Source of the DNA: JBGPTK01 sp041497605
GTDB lineage: Bacteria > Acidobacteriota > Terriglobia > Acidiferrales > UBA7541
Direction: 5' to 3'
Assembly (NCBI GenBank): GCA_041497605.1
Contig: JBGQGW010000117.1
Coordinates: forward strand, 1 to 11,886
DNA length: 11,886 nucleotides
The notes under the pieces: generated by a model
The model's database searches: none
What the model was told of the DNA's origin: nothing
Seen by the model: the letters and a program-made list of their open reading frames with translations, nothing else
Made by a program: the position numbers and the translations under genes
In this document: positions 1 to 7,838 of the stretch, one piece after another
Layout: each line of letters starts with the position of its first letter
How positions within the stretch are numbered: the stretch's first letter is position 1

Positions 1-1
1 C

Positions 2-667
2 CTCCGCCTCGATTCTCCCAATGACCAGGACGCTTTTCGCCGCTGGTTTACGCTGATCGCCGAATACCAGGCCATTCGGCCAGGCGTCGAGGTTTCCAGG
101 GAAATCAACGACTGTGCCGCGCTGATCCGCTTTTCCTATCGAAATGCTCTGCATGCGCACGACACCGCATGGTTCCGCGAATCGCAAATCCGTCCTCCCC
201 GGGCGCTCTCCTCGATCGAAAAATATCACTACCCGAATACTCCCCTGGGCGCCGCGCTTTTCCGCGTGCGGCCGGGAGCTTACGCGCCCGAAGATGCCAA
301 AGACGGCGCTTTCCGTGAATTCGCGAATGCCCAAACACTGAAAGACTTTAATACCTTCTTCCTGACGCGCGAGGTCCGCCTGGCGCGCCCGGGCGATCTG
401 CTCTTCTATCGCCAACTCCGGCAGGGCTCGCCATTTCACTCCATGATTTTCATCGGGCGGAGTCCGTGGCCGGCCGGTTCGGAGTCTAAACAATCCAGTA
501 GTGTGATCGTGTATCACACCGGGCCGATCGGGAAAAATTCCGGCGAAATCCGCCGGGTTACTCTCGAGGATTTGCTTCATCACCCGTCCCCGCGCTGGCG
601 CCCGGTGGAAGGCAATAGCAATTTCCTCGGCGTGTATCGTTGGAATATTTTGAAAGAGGCTGACTAG
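2..667 (+). CDS. DUF1175 (YfaT/MagC-type) protein, NlpC/P60-like, 5' end cut by window
   Basis: The reading frame is open from base 2 to a TAG at 665-667, giving 221 visible residues. E. coli YfaT is only about 200 residues, so probably just the signal peptide and first residues are missing. The DUF1175 call rests on overall pattern and on the gene lying directly before an alpha-2-macroglobulin, as in the yfaT/yfaS and Pseudomonas mag loci. Seen in the sequence: NDCAALIRFSYRNAL with Cys at bases 113-115 (visible residue 38), then RPGDLLFYR, a His in PFHSMIFIG (bases 437-439, residue 146) and another in IVYHTG (bases 515-517, residue 172). A DC..L(I/V)R helix, a GDL(L/V)F(F/Y) strand and an H...IYIG strand are the hallmark order of NlpC/P60 cysteine peptidases. 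I therefore infer a periplasmic peptidoglycan peptidase or amidase, or an inactive relative. The stop overlaps the next start by 1 nt (TAGTG). The family name is fairly sure; the enzymatic role is inference. Confidence 0.8.
   Translation, partial: LRLDSPNDQDAFRRWFTLIAEYQAIRPGVEVSREINDCAALIRFSYRNALHAHDTAWFRESQIRPPRALSSIEKYHYPNTPLGAALFRVRPGAYAPEDAKDGAFREFANAQTLKDFNTFFLTREVRLARPGDLLFYRQLRQGSPFHSMIFIGRSPWPAGSESKQSSSVIVYHTGPIGKNSGEIRRVTLEDLLHHPSPRWRPVEGNSNFLGVYRWNILKEAD
656..659 (+). promoter_or_regulatory. Ribosome binding site deciding the GTG start of the macroglobulin gene
   Basis: GAGG lies 7 nt before the GTG at 667, inside the 3' end of the DUF1175 gene. It supports the unusual GTG start, which is also fixed by the signal peptide beginning there, and implies translational coupling through the TAGTG stop/start overlap. 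Confidence 0.6.
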
Positions 668-3600
668 TGCGCGGAAAACTGATTCTTCTGCTCCTTCTGG
701 TGATCGTCTTCGGCCTGCCGGCGGGCGGCCAGCGGAGCGGCGTGTTCTTCTCTCTCTCCGCGAACAAGACCTTTCTGCCCGGAGAAAAAGTCAGCATTCG
801 CCTGGATGGCAATGGCGTGGATACGCTCGAATTCCGCGTTTACAAAGTGAATGATCCCGTTCAGTTTTTCGAGAAACTGGAAGACCCCCACAGTTTCGGC
901 CACGTTTCTCCCAAGGAACAAATCGAAGCCCCCACGTGGGTCGAGCGATATCACGATTGGAAGCGCGGTCTGTGGATCGAAGTTCGTGATTTTTTCCGCT
1001 ACCAATATTCCGGCCGGGTTCGCGCGCGGATTCGGGAAACAGCGGGCCGCGCCCAGAAGAGCAAAGCCGGCGAGGCAGCCATCTTCGCGCAGGTCCCGGT
1101 GCTCAACAGCAAACAACTCGTGGCCCGCTGGCGGCAACAGTTGCCGGCGCATTTCTTCTCGGAATCGCAGGATGTGCCGCTCAATACGATGCCCAAGGGC
1201 GTTTACCTGGTCGAAGCTACCAACGGCGACCTGCGTGCCTACACCGTCCTAATCATCAGCGAATTGGCTGTGGTGACGAAGACCACAACGGGCCAGATCG
1301 TAACCTTCGCTGCAGACCGCCGGAGCGGGACACCGGTCGCGAACGCCAACGTGTTGGTCTGGTCCGACAAGAAGGAGCGCACAAAACTCGTCAGCGACGC
1401 GAATGGCTTGGCGGAATCATCGCTCCCGCGGCAAAAATATGAAGATGTGCGCGTTCTGGCGACTCACGGTGACGATGTGGCGCTGGTCACTCCGTATTCC
1501 TACAGCCTCAGCAGCAACCCTGACGAAGATTGGAAAGGCTACGTCTATACCGACCGGCCCGTTTATCGACCGGGGCATACCGTGCATTTCAAAATCATCA
1601 TCCGCACGCGAAGCGGCGAACGCTACAAAGTGCCGGCAGGCGAGCAGGTTCAAGTGGTCATTGAGGACCCCGCGAGCAAGCAAGTCTATCAATCGAATAT
1701 GCCGGTTTCTTCGTTTGGCACAGTTCATGGCGAACTGAATCTCCCGGACACAGCCGCCCTTGGCTATTACTCGATTTCCGTGAACGCTGCCGGCGCCCGG
1801 CGATACAACATGAGCGGCGGCTTTCACGTGGAGGAATACAAAAAGCCCGAATATGAAGTGAAGGTGGCGCCGGCCAAATCCCGTGTCCTGCAGGGCGAAT
1901 CGGTCACCGCCACCATCGAAGCAAAATATTATTTTGGCGAGCCCGTTGCCGGAGCGAACGTGAAATGGGTGGTGCACACTTCGCCCTACTGGTCGCCGTT
2001 CATCGATCGAGATGAGAATGGGGAGGGATCCTTCGGCGCGCCCATGGAAGAAGGCGAGGGAGACGAAGGCGGCGAAGCCCCGGAAGGCGATTACGGAGGA
2101 GAGCAAGTATCGGAGCAGAGCGGGAAACTGGATGCCAACGGGAAGTTGGTGATTCAGGTGCCCACTCTAGCGGACGCGCACCACGAGGATGTTCGCTACC
2201 GGATCGAGGCGCGCGTAACCGATGCCGGCAATCGCGAGATTGCCGGCCACAATTCCGTCATCGCTACTTACGGAAGTTTCCAGGTTGGGATTTCGCCCGA
2301 TAGCTATGTCTTTCAGAAGGGCGATACGATCAACGCCACAGCCGTCGCGAAAGATTATGACGGCCGCCCGATTCGCACACCCATTCGCGTGGAACTGGTG
2401 CTTCCGCGAAGGGAGAATAGTGGCTCGAAAGAGAAAGAGGAAGTGGTGGATTCACAAAGTGCGCAAACTGGGCCCGATGGCACCGCCAAAATCGCGTTCA
2501 CCGCAAAGAGCGAAGGTAGTTTTATTTTGCGTGTGACGGCCGATACGCCGGAAAAACGGCAGGTAAAAGGGACATCGTGGATCTGGGTCGCCGGCCCGGC
2601 TGGCGCGTGGTGGGGCGGCGAGAATCGCGAAATTCGCATGGTCGCGGACAAGAAATCTTACAAAGTCGGCGACACGGCCCACGTCCTGGTCATGACTGGG
2701 GTGCCGGAATCCTATCTCTTGGTGACAACCGAAGCGCGCACTGTGCAGAGCAAAAAGATCGTTCATGCCACTTCGCAGTCGGTGACCGTGGACCTTCCCA
2801 TTCAGGCCGATAACCAGCCCAATGTTTTTGTCTCGGCGGTTTTTCTGCACGACAACAAACTCTATCAGTCAGCCAAGAACCTGAAAGTCCCCGCTGTCCA
2901 GGAAGCGTTGCAGATTGAAATTCAGCCATCCAAGCCTCAGTTCCAGGCGGGGGAGAAAGCAAAGTACACGCTGATCGTTCACGATTCAGCGGGGAAGCCG
3001 GTTGCCGGCGAGCTGAGCCTGGGAGTGGTGGACGAGGCGATTTATGCCATCCGGCCGGACACCACGATGGACATCCATCAGTATTTCTACGGCTGGACGT
3101 ACGATGCCGTGTCTACGGACTCTTCCTTGAGTTTCTATTTCAGCGGAGAAGCAGGAAAACGCCAAATCTTTTTGGCGGGAGGAGCTGGGTCCGGAAACAG
3201 CCGCATGCTCGCGCAGCTCAAGCCGTCCGAAACCCTGGTCGAGCCGAAGGTTAGAAAAGTATTTCCGGATACCGCGCTGTGGCTAGCGGATGTGCATACG
3301 GACTCGACTGGCCGCGCCATCGCGGAATTGACATTTCCTGATTCGCTGACCACTTGGCGCGCCACGGTTCGCGGCGTCACGGTGGATACCAAGGTCGGAA
3401 ACGCCATCAATAAGGTAATCGTCCGCAAGAATCTGATGGTGCGTCTCGCGGTGCCGCGATTCTTCCGCCAAGGCGACGAAGTAACGATCTCGGCGATCGT
3501 ACACAATTATTTGACGAGCACGAAAAACGTGCAGGTGTCGCTCGATCTGAAAGGCCTGGATGTTCTTGAAGGCTCCACGCGGCAATTAGAAGTGCCCAGC

Positions 3601-5349
3601 AGGGGCGACGCTAGGCTTGATTGGCGGGTGAAGGCGAAGCCGGTTCAGGAAGCGGTGATTCTGGCGAAGGCCTTGACCAACGAGGAATCCGACGCGATGG
3701 AGTTGACCCTGCCGGTGATTCCATTTGGCGTGAAGTTGCGCGATGCAAAATCCGGAGCACTCGTGGCCGCCGAGCAGCAGGAAGATACTTCCGTAACGCT
3801 GCCCGGAAATCCCGATCAATCTGCGCCCGCGCTGGATATCACCCTGAGTCCTTCGATCGCGGGAAGCATTTTCGGCGCGCTCGATTATTTGACCAGCTAT
3901 CCCTACGGCTGCACCGAGCAGACCATGTCCAGCTTCTTGCCGGATATTGTTGTCGCCAAGGCGCTGAAGGATCTTAATCTCTCCGCCAGTGTGAATACGC
4001 CTGATCTGCAAAAGAAAATCCAGGCCGGAATGGACCGCTTGAAAGATTTCCAACACGAAGACGGCGGCTGGGGATGGTGGAAAGATGACGAAAGCCTCGT
4101 GTTCATGACCGCTTATGTAGTGAGCGGCTTCGGGCAAGCGCACGCCGCCGGCTATGAAGTCGATCCGGGTTCGCTCGCTCGCGCGGAGGAATGGCTCCGA
4201 GCAACGCTCGATAAATATCCCAACATGCGCCCGGACCTGCGCCCCTACGTTGTGTACGCTCTCTCTGTGAATGGTGCTTCGAAGCCCGAATATTTGGAAA
4301 CGGCATGGGGCAAGCGCGATTCAATGAGCACCCAGGGATTGTCAATGCTTGGCCTGGCGCTCAAAGCCACCGGCGACGATGCGCGCGCCAAGGAAATCGC
4401 AGCGAAGCTCGAATCCACCGCGACGGTGAACGATCGCGAAGCATATTGGTCCTCGGCCTACGACTATTTCATGGAATTCGCGATTGATGACGATGCGGAA
4501 ACCACCGCTTATGCTGTTCGATTGCTCAGCCTGACGAAGCCGGATAGCCCGCTGCTGCCGAAGGCGGCATTCTGGCTCGTGGATCACCGCAATGGCGGAT
4601 TCCATTGGGACAGCACCAAACAAACAGCCATGGTTGTTTTCGGTTTGACCGAGTATTTGAAGGCCAGCCACGAACTGGAAGCGAATTTCCAGGCGGAAGT
4701 GTACGTCAATGGCAAGCAGGTGATGGCGCGCCGATTCACCGCAGCCGATGGATTCAATCCCGTGCAGCCAACCGTGCATCTCGGCTCGGAACAATTGCAA
4801 TCCGGCAAAAATGAAATTCGGATTCACAAGGCCGGCCCGGGGAGATTGTATTGGGCCGTGAACGGCAGCTATTACTCGAACGAGAAGCGCTTGATCCAGA
4901 ACAACAAACTTTCGTTGAATATCACGCGGGATTATTTCCGCCTCGCTCCCGAACAGACCAACGGAAAAATTGTGTACCGCCTCGATCCGTTGAGCGGAGA
5001 AGTTCACATTGGGGATGTGGTTGCCGTCCGCGTGACGGTGGGCGGCGGCGAGTGGCGCTATTTGCTGGTGGAAGATCCGATTCCTGCCGGAGCCGAATTT
5101 ATTCAGCGCGATGATTTGTACGAATTGAAGCAGCATCCTTCGTGGTGGGAATCTTTCTGGACGCGGCGTGAATTCCACGACGACCGCGCCGCTTTCTTCC
5201 AGACCTACTTCACCGGAAAACATGAGTACGTCTACCTGCTTAAGATTGTAAATCCCGGAAAATTCCAGGTGAGTCCGGCGATGGTCCAGCCCATGTACCA
5301 GCCTTCCGTGATTGCGACCAGCGATGCGGCCACGGTGGAGGTGAAGTGA
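667..5349 (+). CDS. Secreted alpha-2-macroglobulin family protein (YfaS/MagD-like) with thioester motif
   Basis: This protein of 1560 residues is the usual size for bacterial alpha-2-macroglobulins, which trap proteases in the periplasm after bait-region cleavage. The GTG at 667 is preceded by GAGG at 656-659 (7 nt spacing) and followed at once by a signal peptide (basic MRGK, hydrophobic LILLLLLVIVFGLPAGG). There is no lipobox Cys, unlike E. coli YfhM. Visible landmarks: YVYTDRPVYRPG at residues 292-303 (macroglobulin domain), an acidic Glu/Gly-rich insert at 449-480, LGVVDEAIYAIRPDT just before a variable bait-like stretch (about 823-858), and ALWLADVHTD starting the next conserved domain. 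PYGCTEQ follows with Cys1082 and Gln1085, the residues that form the internal thioester, then GGWGWW at 1133-1138 in the helical thioester domain, and a beta-rich C-terminus. It is coupled by 1-nt overlaps to both neighbours. Thioester plus DUF1175 neighbour is notable because E. coli YfaS-type members are described as lacking the thioester. Family call near certain; protease trapping inferred from homologues. Confidence 0.96.
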   Translation: MRGKLILLLLLVIVFGLPAGGQRSGVFFSLSANKTFLPGEKVSIRLDGNGVDTLEFRVYKVNDPVQFFEKLEDPHSFGHVSPKEQIEAPTWVERYHDWKRGLWIEVRDFFRYQYSGRVRARIRETAGRAQKSKAGEAAIFAQVPVLNSKQLVARWRQQLPAHFFSESQDVPLNTMPKGVYLVEATNGDLRAYTVLIISELAVVTKTTTGQIVTFAADRRSGTPVANANVLVWSDKKERTKLVSDANGLAESSLPRQKYEDVRVLATHGDDVALVTPYSYSLSSNPDEDWKGYVYTDRPVYRPGHTVHFKIIIRTRSGERYKVPAGEQVQVVIEDPASKQVYQSNMPVSSFGTVHGELNLPDTAALGYYSISVNAAGARRYNMSGGFHVEEYKKPEYEVKVAPAKSRVLQGESVTATIEAKYYFGEPVAGANVKWVVHTSPYWSPFIDRDENGEGSFGAPMEEGEGDEGGEAPEGDYGGEQVSEQSGKLDANGKLVIQVPTLADAHHEDVRYRIEARVTDAGNREIAGHNSVIATYGSFQVGISPDSYVFQKGDTINATAVAKDYDGRPIRTPIRVELVLPRRENSGSKEKEEVVDSQSAQTGPDGTAKIAFTAKSEGSFILRVTADTPEKRQVKGTSWIWVAGPAGAWWGGENREIRMVADKKSYKVGDTAHVLVMTGVPESYLLVTTEARTVQSKKIVHATSQSVTVDLPIQADNQPNVFVSAVFLHDNKLYQSAKNLKVPAVQEALQIEIQPSKPQFQAGEKAKYTLIVHDSAGKPVAGELSLGVVDEAIYAIRPDTTMDIHQYFYGWTYDAVSTDSSLSFYFSGEAGKRQIFLAGGAGSGNSRMLAQLKPSETLVEPKVRKVFPDTALWLADVHTDSTGRAIAELTFPDSLTTWRATVRGVTVDTKVGNAINKVIVRKNLMVRLAVPRFFRQGDEVTISAIVHNYLTSTKNVQVSLDLKGLDVLEGSTRQLEVPSRGDARLDWRVKAKPVQEAVILAKALTNEESDAMELTLPVIPFGVKLRDAKSGALVAAEQQEDTSVTLPGNPDQSAPALDITLSPSIAGSIFGALDYLTSYPYGCTEQTMSSFLPDIVVAKALKDLNLSASVNTPDLQKKIQAGMDRLKDFQHEDGGWGWWKDDESLVFMTAYVVSGFGQAHAAGYEVDPGSLARAEEWLRATLDKYPNMRPDLRPYVVYALSVNGASKPEYLETAWGKRDSMSTQGLSMLGLALKATGDDARAKEIAAKLESTATVNDREAYWSSAYDYFMEFAIDDDAETTAYAVRLLSLTKPDSPLLPKAAFWLVDHRNGGFHWDSTKQTAMVVFGLTEYLKASHELEANFQAEVYVNGKQVMARRFTAADGFNPVQPTVHLGSEQLQSGKNEIRIHKAGPGRLYWAVNGSYYSNEKRLIQNNKLSLNITRDYFRLAPEQTNGKIVYRLDPLSGEVHIGDVVAVRVTVGGGEWRYLLVEDPIPAGAEFIQRDDLYELKQHPSWWESFWTRREFHDDRAAFFQTYFTGKHEYVYLLKIVNPGKFQVSPAMVQPMYQPSVIATSDAATVEVK
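5337..5344 (+). promoter_or_regulatory. Strong Shine-Dalgarno for the membrane protein gene
   Basis: GGAGGTGA is a full match to the 16S anti-Shine-Dalgarno core and sits inside the last codons of the macroglobulin gene. The GGAGG core ends 7 nt before the ATG at 5349, which favours that ATG over the in-frame GTG at 5346. Such a strong site suggests the membrane protein is made at a high rate relative to its long upstream partner. Confidence 0.75.
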
Positions 5350-6164
5350 TGGCGCAACCCGCATCCACTCGTGATGTTTTCGCCGGCAGCTTTGAGAATA
5401 AACGGCTGTTGCTGATCCAATTCCTCGCCAATCCGATTCTGTTTACGTTGTTTGCCTTGTGGCTGCTGATTCCGGAAGCGCGCACCTGGGAACTGATCTT
5501 GAATGCCGTTCTGATCCTGGCAATTGTGGTGGCGGCTGTGGTGCTCCACGCCGGCACGTTGAATTATTTTTGCGATCGGTCAAAAACCGGCGAAGCAACT
5601 TTGAAGCCCGCGTTCGCGCGCGCTCTGCGGCATGTGCTGGCCATCGCTCTGTGGATTGCCGTCTTTTACCTGATCTGGGAACTATGGGGAAAGCTGGAAC
5701 AAAATCGCGATGCGCTCCTGACCTATTTCCGCTCGATCCTTCCGGCGCCTCTCCGGAGGCTCATCTCCCTTCGTGCTTTCACCACGATGTTCGAAATAAA
5801 GATGTTTGTTTATCGTTGGATCATAACGCCGGGAATCTTGCTTCCACTGGCGGTGCAGGCGGCGGATCGTGGTTTTCGCGGACTCGGAAGGAGCGGTTGG
5901 GTTGCGCTGAAAACCGCCATCTGGAGTTTGCGTTACTGGGCCACCATGACTCTAGCGGCTGTCGTGGGAGTTTATTTCAGCGGCTTGATCCTGAATTGGC
6001 AATCGCATTCTCAGAACTCTACCTTTGCGGGTGAAACAACCAGTCTTGTTTTGCGATTGCTGGCGGCCTATCTCCTGGGATTATTTTCTTGGATGCTCGC
6101 TTGTTCCCTGGTCGGGCGCAGTTGCGGATTGCGGCAGGGCGCTCGCGGGAATTCCACTCCTTAG
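5349..6164 (+). CDS. Six-helix integral membrane protein of unknown function, coupled to the macroglobulin
   Basis: This encodes 271 residues. The ATG at 5349 overlaps the macroglobulin stop by 1 nt (TGATG) and has a GGAGG site 7 nt upstream; an in-frame GTG at 5346 is the alternative. I do not recognise the family. By eye there are six hydrophobic segments, at about residues 20-41, 49-67, 94-112, 153-170, 196-215 and 232-252. A polar stretch at 115-150 (KLEQNRDALL onward) lies between helices 3 and 4. No catalytic motif, transporter signature or ATP-binding site is seen. Tight coupling to a secreted macroglobulin without a lipid anchor suggests a membrane partner or anchor, comparable in position to the extra genes after magD in Pseudomonas; this is inference. 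The last 84 bp are also the 3' end of the opposing SpoIID-type gene, so the last 28 codons or so are doubly constrained. The C-terminus after helix 6 is short and basic. Confidence 0.85.
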   Translation: MAQPASTRDVFAGSFENKRLLLIQFLANPILFTLFALWLLIPEARTWELILNAVLILAIVVAAVVLHAGTLNYFCDRSKTGEATLKPAFARALRHVLAIALWIAVFYLIWELWGKLEQNRDALLTYFRSILPAPLRRLISLRAFTTMFEIKMFVYRWIITPGILLPLAVQAADRGFRGLGRSGWVALKTAIWSLRYWATMTLAAVVGVYFSGLILNWQSHSQNSTFAGETTSLVLRLLAAYLLGLFSWMLACSLVGRSCGLRQGARGNSTP

Positions 6165-7838
6165 CCAATCCAGAATAGTTTGCTTTCCGTTTTGCTTCGC
6201 AAGCGCGGCCACGCGCGCGCGGGAAGAGGCATAGGCTCTCTTCACGTCTTCATGATCGCTTGGTTGCCGCAGAACTGCTTCCATCTGTTCGTCGGTCATC
6301 GTCTGCGTGGCGGGGTTCGCCGCGCGCGGTTCGGCAAGATAAAGCACCAATCCCTCGCGAAACCAGAGCGGAATATCCGCGTGAATGTGCGATTCCACCA
6401 GCAGGTGAAAGAATTCATGGCGAAGCGTCGATTCCACGATGGATTTCTTCTTCAACTCGGCGAACGGCTGCAATCGAACCGTAGGCCCGCGCGTGACGGC
6501 GGCAACCCAGCCCGGCTGACCCGTCGTGTCGCGAAAAAGATTTAGAGTGGGGAAGACCTGGAGACTCACGCGAGAGGAGAGCTTCCAGCCGACAGCGCTC
6601 TCATCCTCTTTCAGAATCTTCCCGGCGATCGGAAGGAGCGCCGTATCTTCTTCCGGCGCTGTGCTGATCAATTGGAATCTTTCCGTGGTTCGCTTTTGCC
6701 ACTTCGTCTGCTCGGGCTTATTTAATTGAGTCCCAGGATAGTAGAAGCTGAGAATTTCGCGATAGGTTTTCCCTTCGCGTCCCATTTCTTCCGCCCCCGC
6801 CTGGCACAATCCCACGCCGTGGCCCGCCCCGCGTCCGGAAAACAAAACGTGATCGCCGGAATTCCGGATGTCGTACAGGTCGCTGCGAATCTTGTTCCAT
6901 CCCAGTGCTCGGTCCACGGCATATCGAAACGTAGACGCGGAAATTACAGTGACAGGAGATTTTCCTCCTTCCAGGCGCAATCGTTTCGCGCGCCCGCTCG
7001 CGGAGCGCGAGACAATCGCGAGCCCGGTCCAGTGTCCCGGAGGATCAATTCCGGAATCCCGCAGAGCGCCGTCCAGATCTTCAACCGGAATCGAAGTCTC
7101 CCACTTGAGCTGGGATGCGGCCAGGCAAAATGGATCGGGGTGGCCGCGCAAGTAAGATTCGCGGACGGTCGGCCACACTTCACTGCTGGCCGCAACCATT
7201 CCCCCGCAATTCTGGTGGTAATACGTCTCAATCGGCGCGCCGGAGAACCACAAGACTTCGCCTTGCGTTGCTTTCACAGCGGCGCGAACGCGCGCCGGGA
7301 TATTCTTCCAGTGCGGAACCTGGCAATGAGTGGTGTCGCAGAAATCGAAGCCGTCTTTGCCGTGGTGGCCGCGGAAACGTGTGGAATAAGTTCGCACGGC
7401 AACGGCCATCGCGCGCATGGCTTCATCATTATTGAAATCGCCGCTCTCTCCCGCCAAAACCGCCGTCACATATTCCTCGATGGGGATCGCCGCGATCACA
7501 AACAGATGATTTTCGCGCGCTTGTATTTCAATCGGGAAACTCGCGGCGATTGATGGAAGGCCGGTGGAATCGATGCGGTAGGCTCCGGAGATAAAAATCT
7601 CCGGAGTGCTTCCGGCGCCGCCGAGATGCAGCACCTCTCCGAACGCGTTCAGATACAAGCTGCTCGTCAAATTGTCCGGGCAGCCCGCGCAGATTCGCCA
7701 GTGCAACGTGCCCACCGTAGCCGTTAGGTTTATTTCGGTTGGCGCGTGGAGGGAATACAAACGCAAACGCACATCCTGCGCGCGCGCAATCCCCGGCGTG
7801 AATGCAGCCAAAACGAAAATGATTCGCGCGAGCCTCAA
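6081..7838 (-). CDS. SpoIID/LytB-type lytic transglycosylase fused to an HExxH zinc metallopeptidase-like domain
   Basis: This encodes 585 residues starting at TTG (7838-7836), whose last two bases begin the TGA of the upstream transpeptidase gene (TTGA overlap). The Shine-Dalgarno is weak (GGGA about 7 nt upstream), so coupled re-initiation is likely. A signal peptide ends near ARA/Q (residues 18-21). The SpoIID domain covers about residues 100-372: IPIEEYVTAVLAGESG with Glu131 as candidate catalytic acid, EAMRAMAVAVRTYSTRF, CDTTHCQVPHW, YYHQNCGG, and FSGRGAGHGVGLCQAGAEEM. SpoIID cleaves peptidoglycan glycan strands; in sporulating bacteria it acts in engulfment, and non-sporulating phyla carry relatives of unclear role. 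The C-terminal half has RHEFFHLLVES (His474, Glu475, His478) followed by PLWFREGLVLYLAEP with Glu495 as third zinc ligand, a gluzincin pattern. A conserved-looking tail (QTILDWLRSGIP) reaches into the opposing gene, so the 84-bp overlap is probably real. SpoIID call firm; protease activity is inferred from motifs. Confidence 0.93.
   Translation of the reverse strand: MRLARIIFVLAAFTPGIARAQDVRLRLYSLHAPTEINLTATVGTLHWRICAGCPDNLTSSLYLNAFGEVLHLGGAGSTPEIFISGAYRIDSTGLPSIAASFPIEIQARENHLFVIAAIPIEEYVTAVLAGESGDFNNDEAMRAMAVAVRTYSTRFRGHHGKDGFDFCDTTHCQVPHWKNIPARVRAAVKATQGEVLWFSGAPIETYYHQNCGGMVAASSEVWPTVRESYLRGHPDPFCLAASQLKWETSIPVEDLDGALRDSGIDPPGHWTGLAIVSRSASGRAKRLRLEGGKSPVTVISASTFRYAVDRALGWNKIRSDLYDIRNSGDHVLFSGRGAGHGVGLCQAGAEEMGREGKTYREILSFYYPGTQLNKPEQTKWQKRTTERFQLISTAPEEDTALLPIAGKILKEDESAVGWKLSSRVSLQVFPTLNLFRDTTGQPGWVAAVTRGPTVRLQPFAELKKKSIVESTLRHEFFHLLVESHIHADIPLWFREGLVLYLAEPRAANPATQTMTDEQMEAVLRQPSDHEDVKRAYASSRARVAALAKQNGKQTILDWLRSGIPASALPQSATAPDQGTSEHPRK

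Noticed and set aside
1417..2106. 229-codon minus frame inside the macroglobulin gene
   Set aside because: Antisense shadow; its sequence follows from codon bias of the real gene.
4342..5364. Long open frame of 340 codons on the minus strand opposite the macroglobulin
   Set aside because: It lies fully antisense to a clearly coding region, has no domain pattern or good ribosome site, and is best explained as a frame shadow of GC-rich coding DNA.
6726..7553. Open frame of 275 codons on plus opposite the SpoIID-type gene
   Set aside because: The minus strand carries well-conserved SpoIID motifs throughout; the plus frame has no recognisable domain and no signal for initiation.
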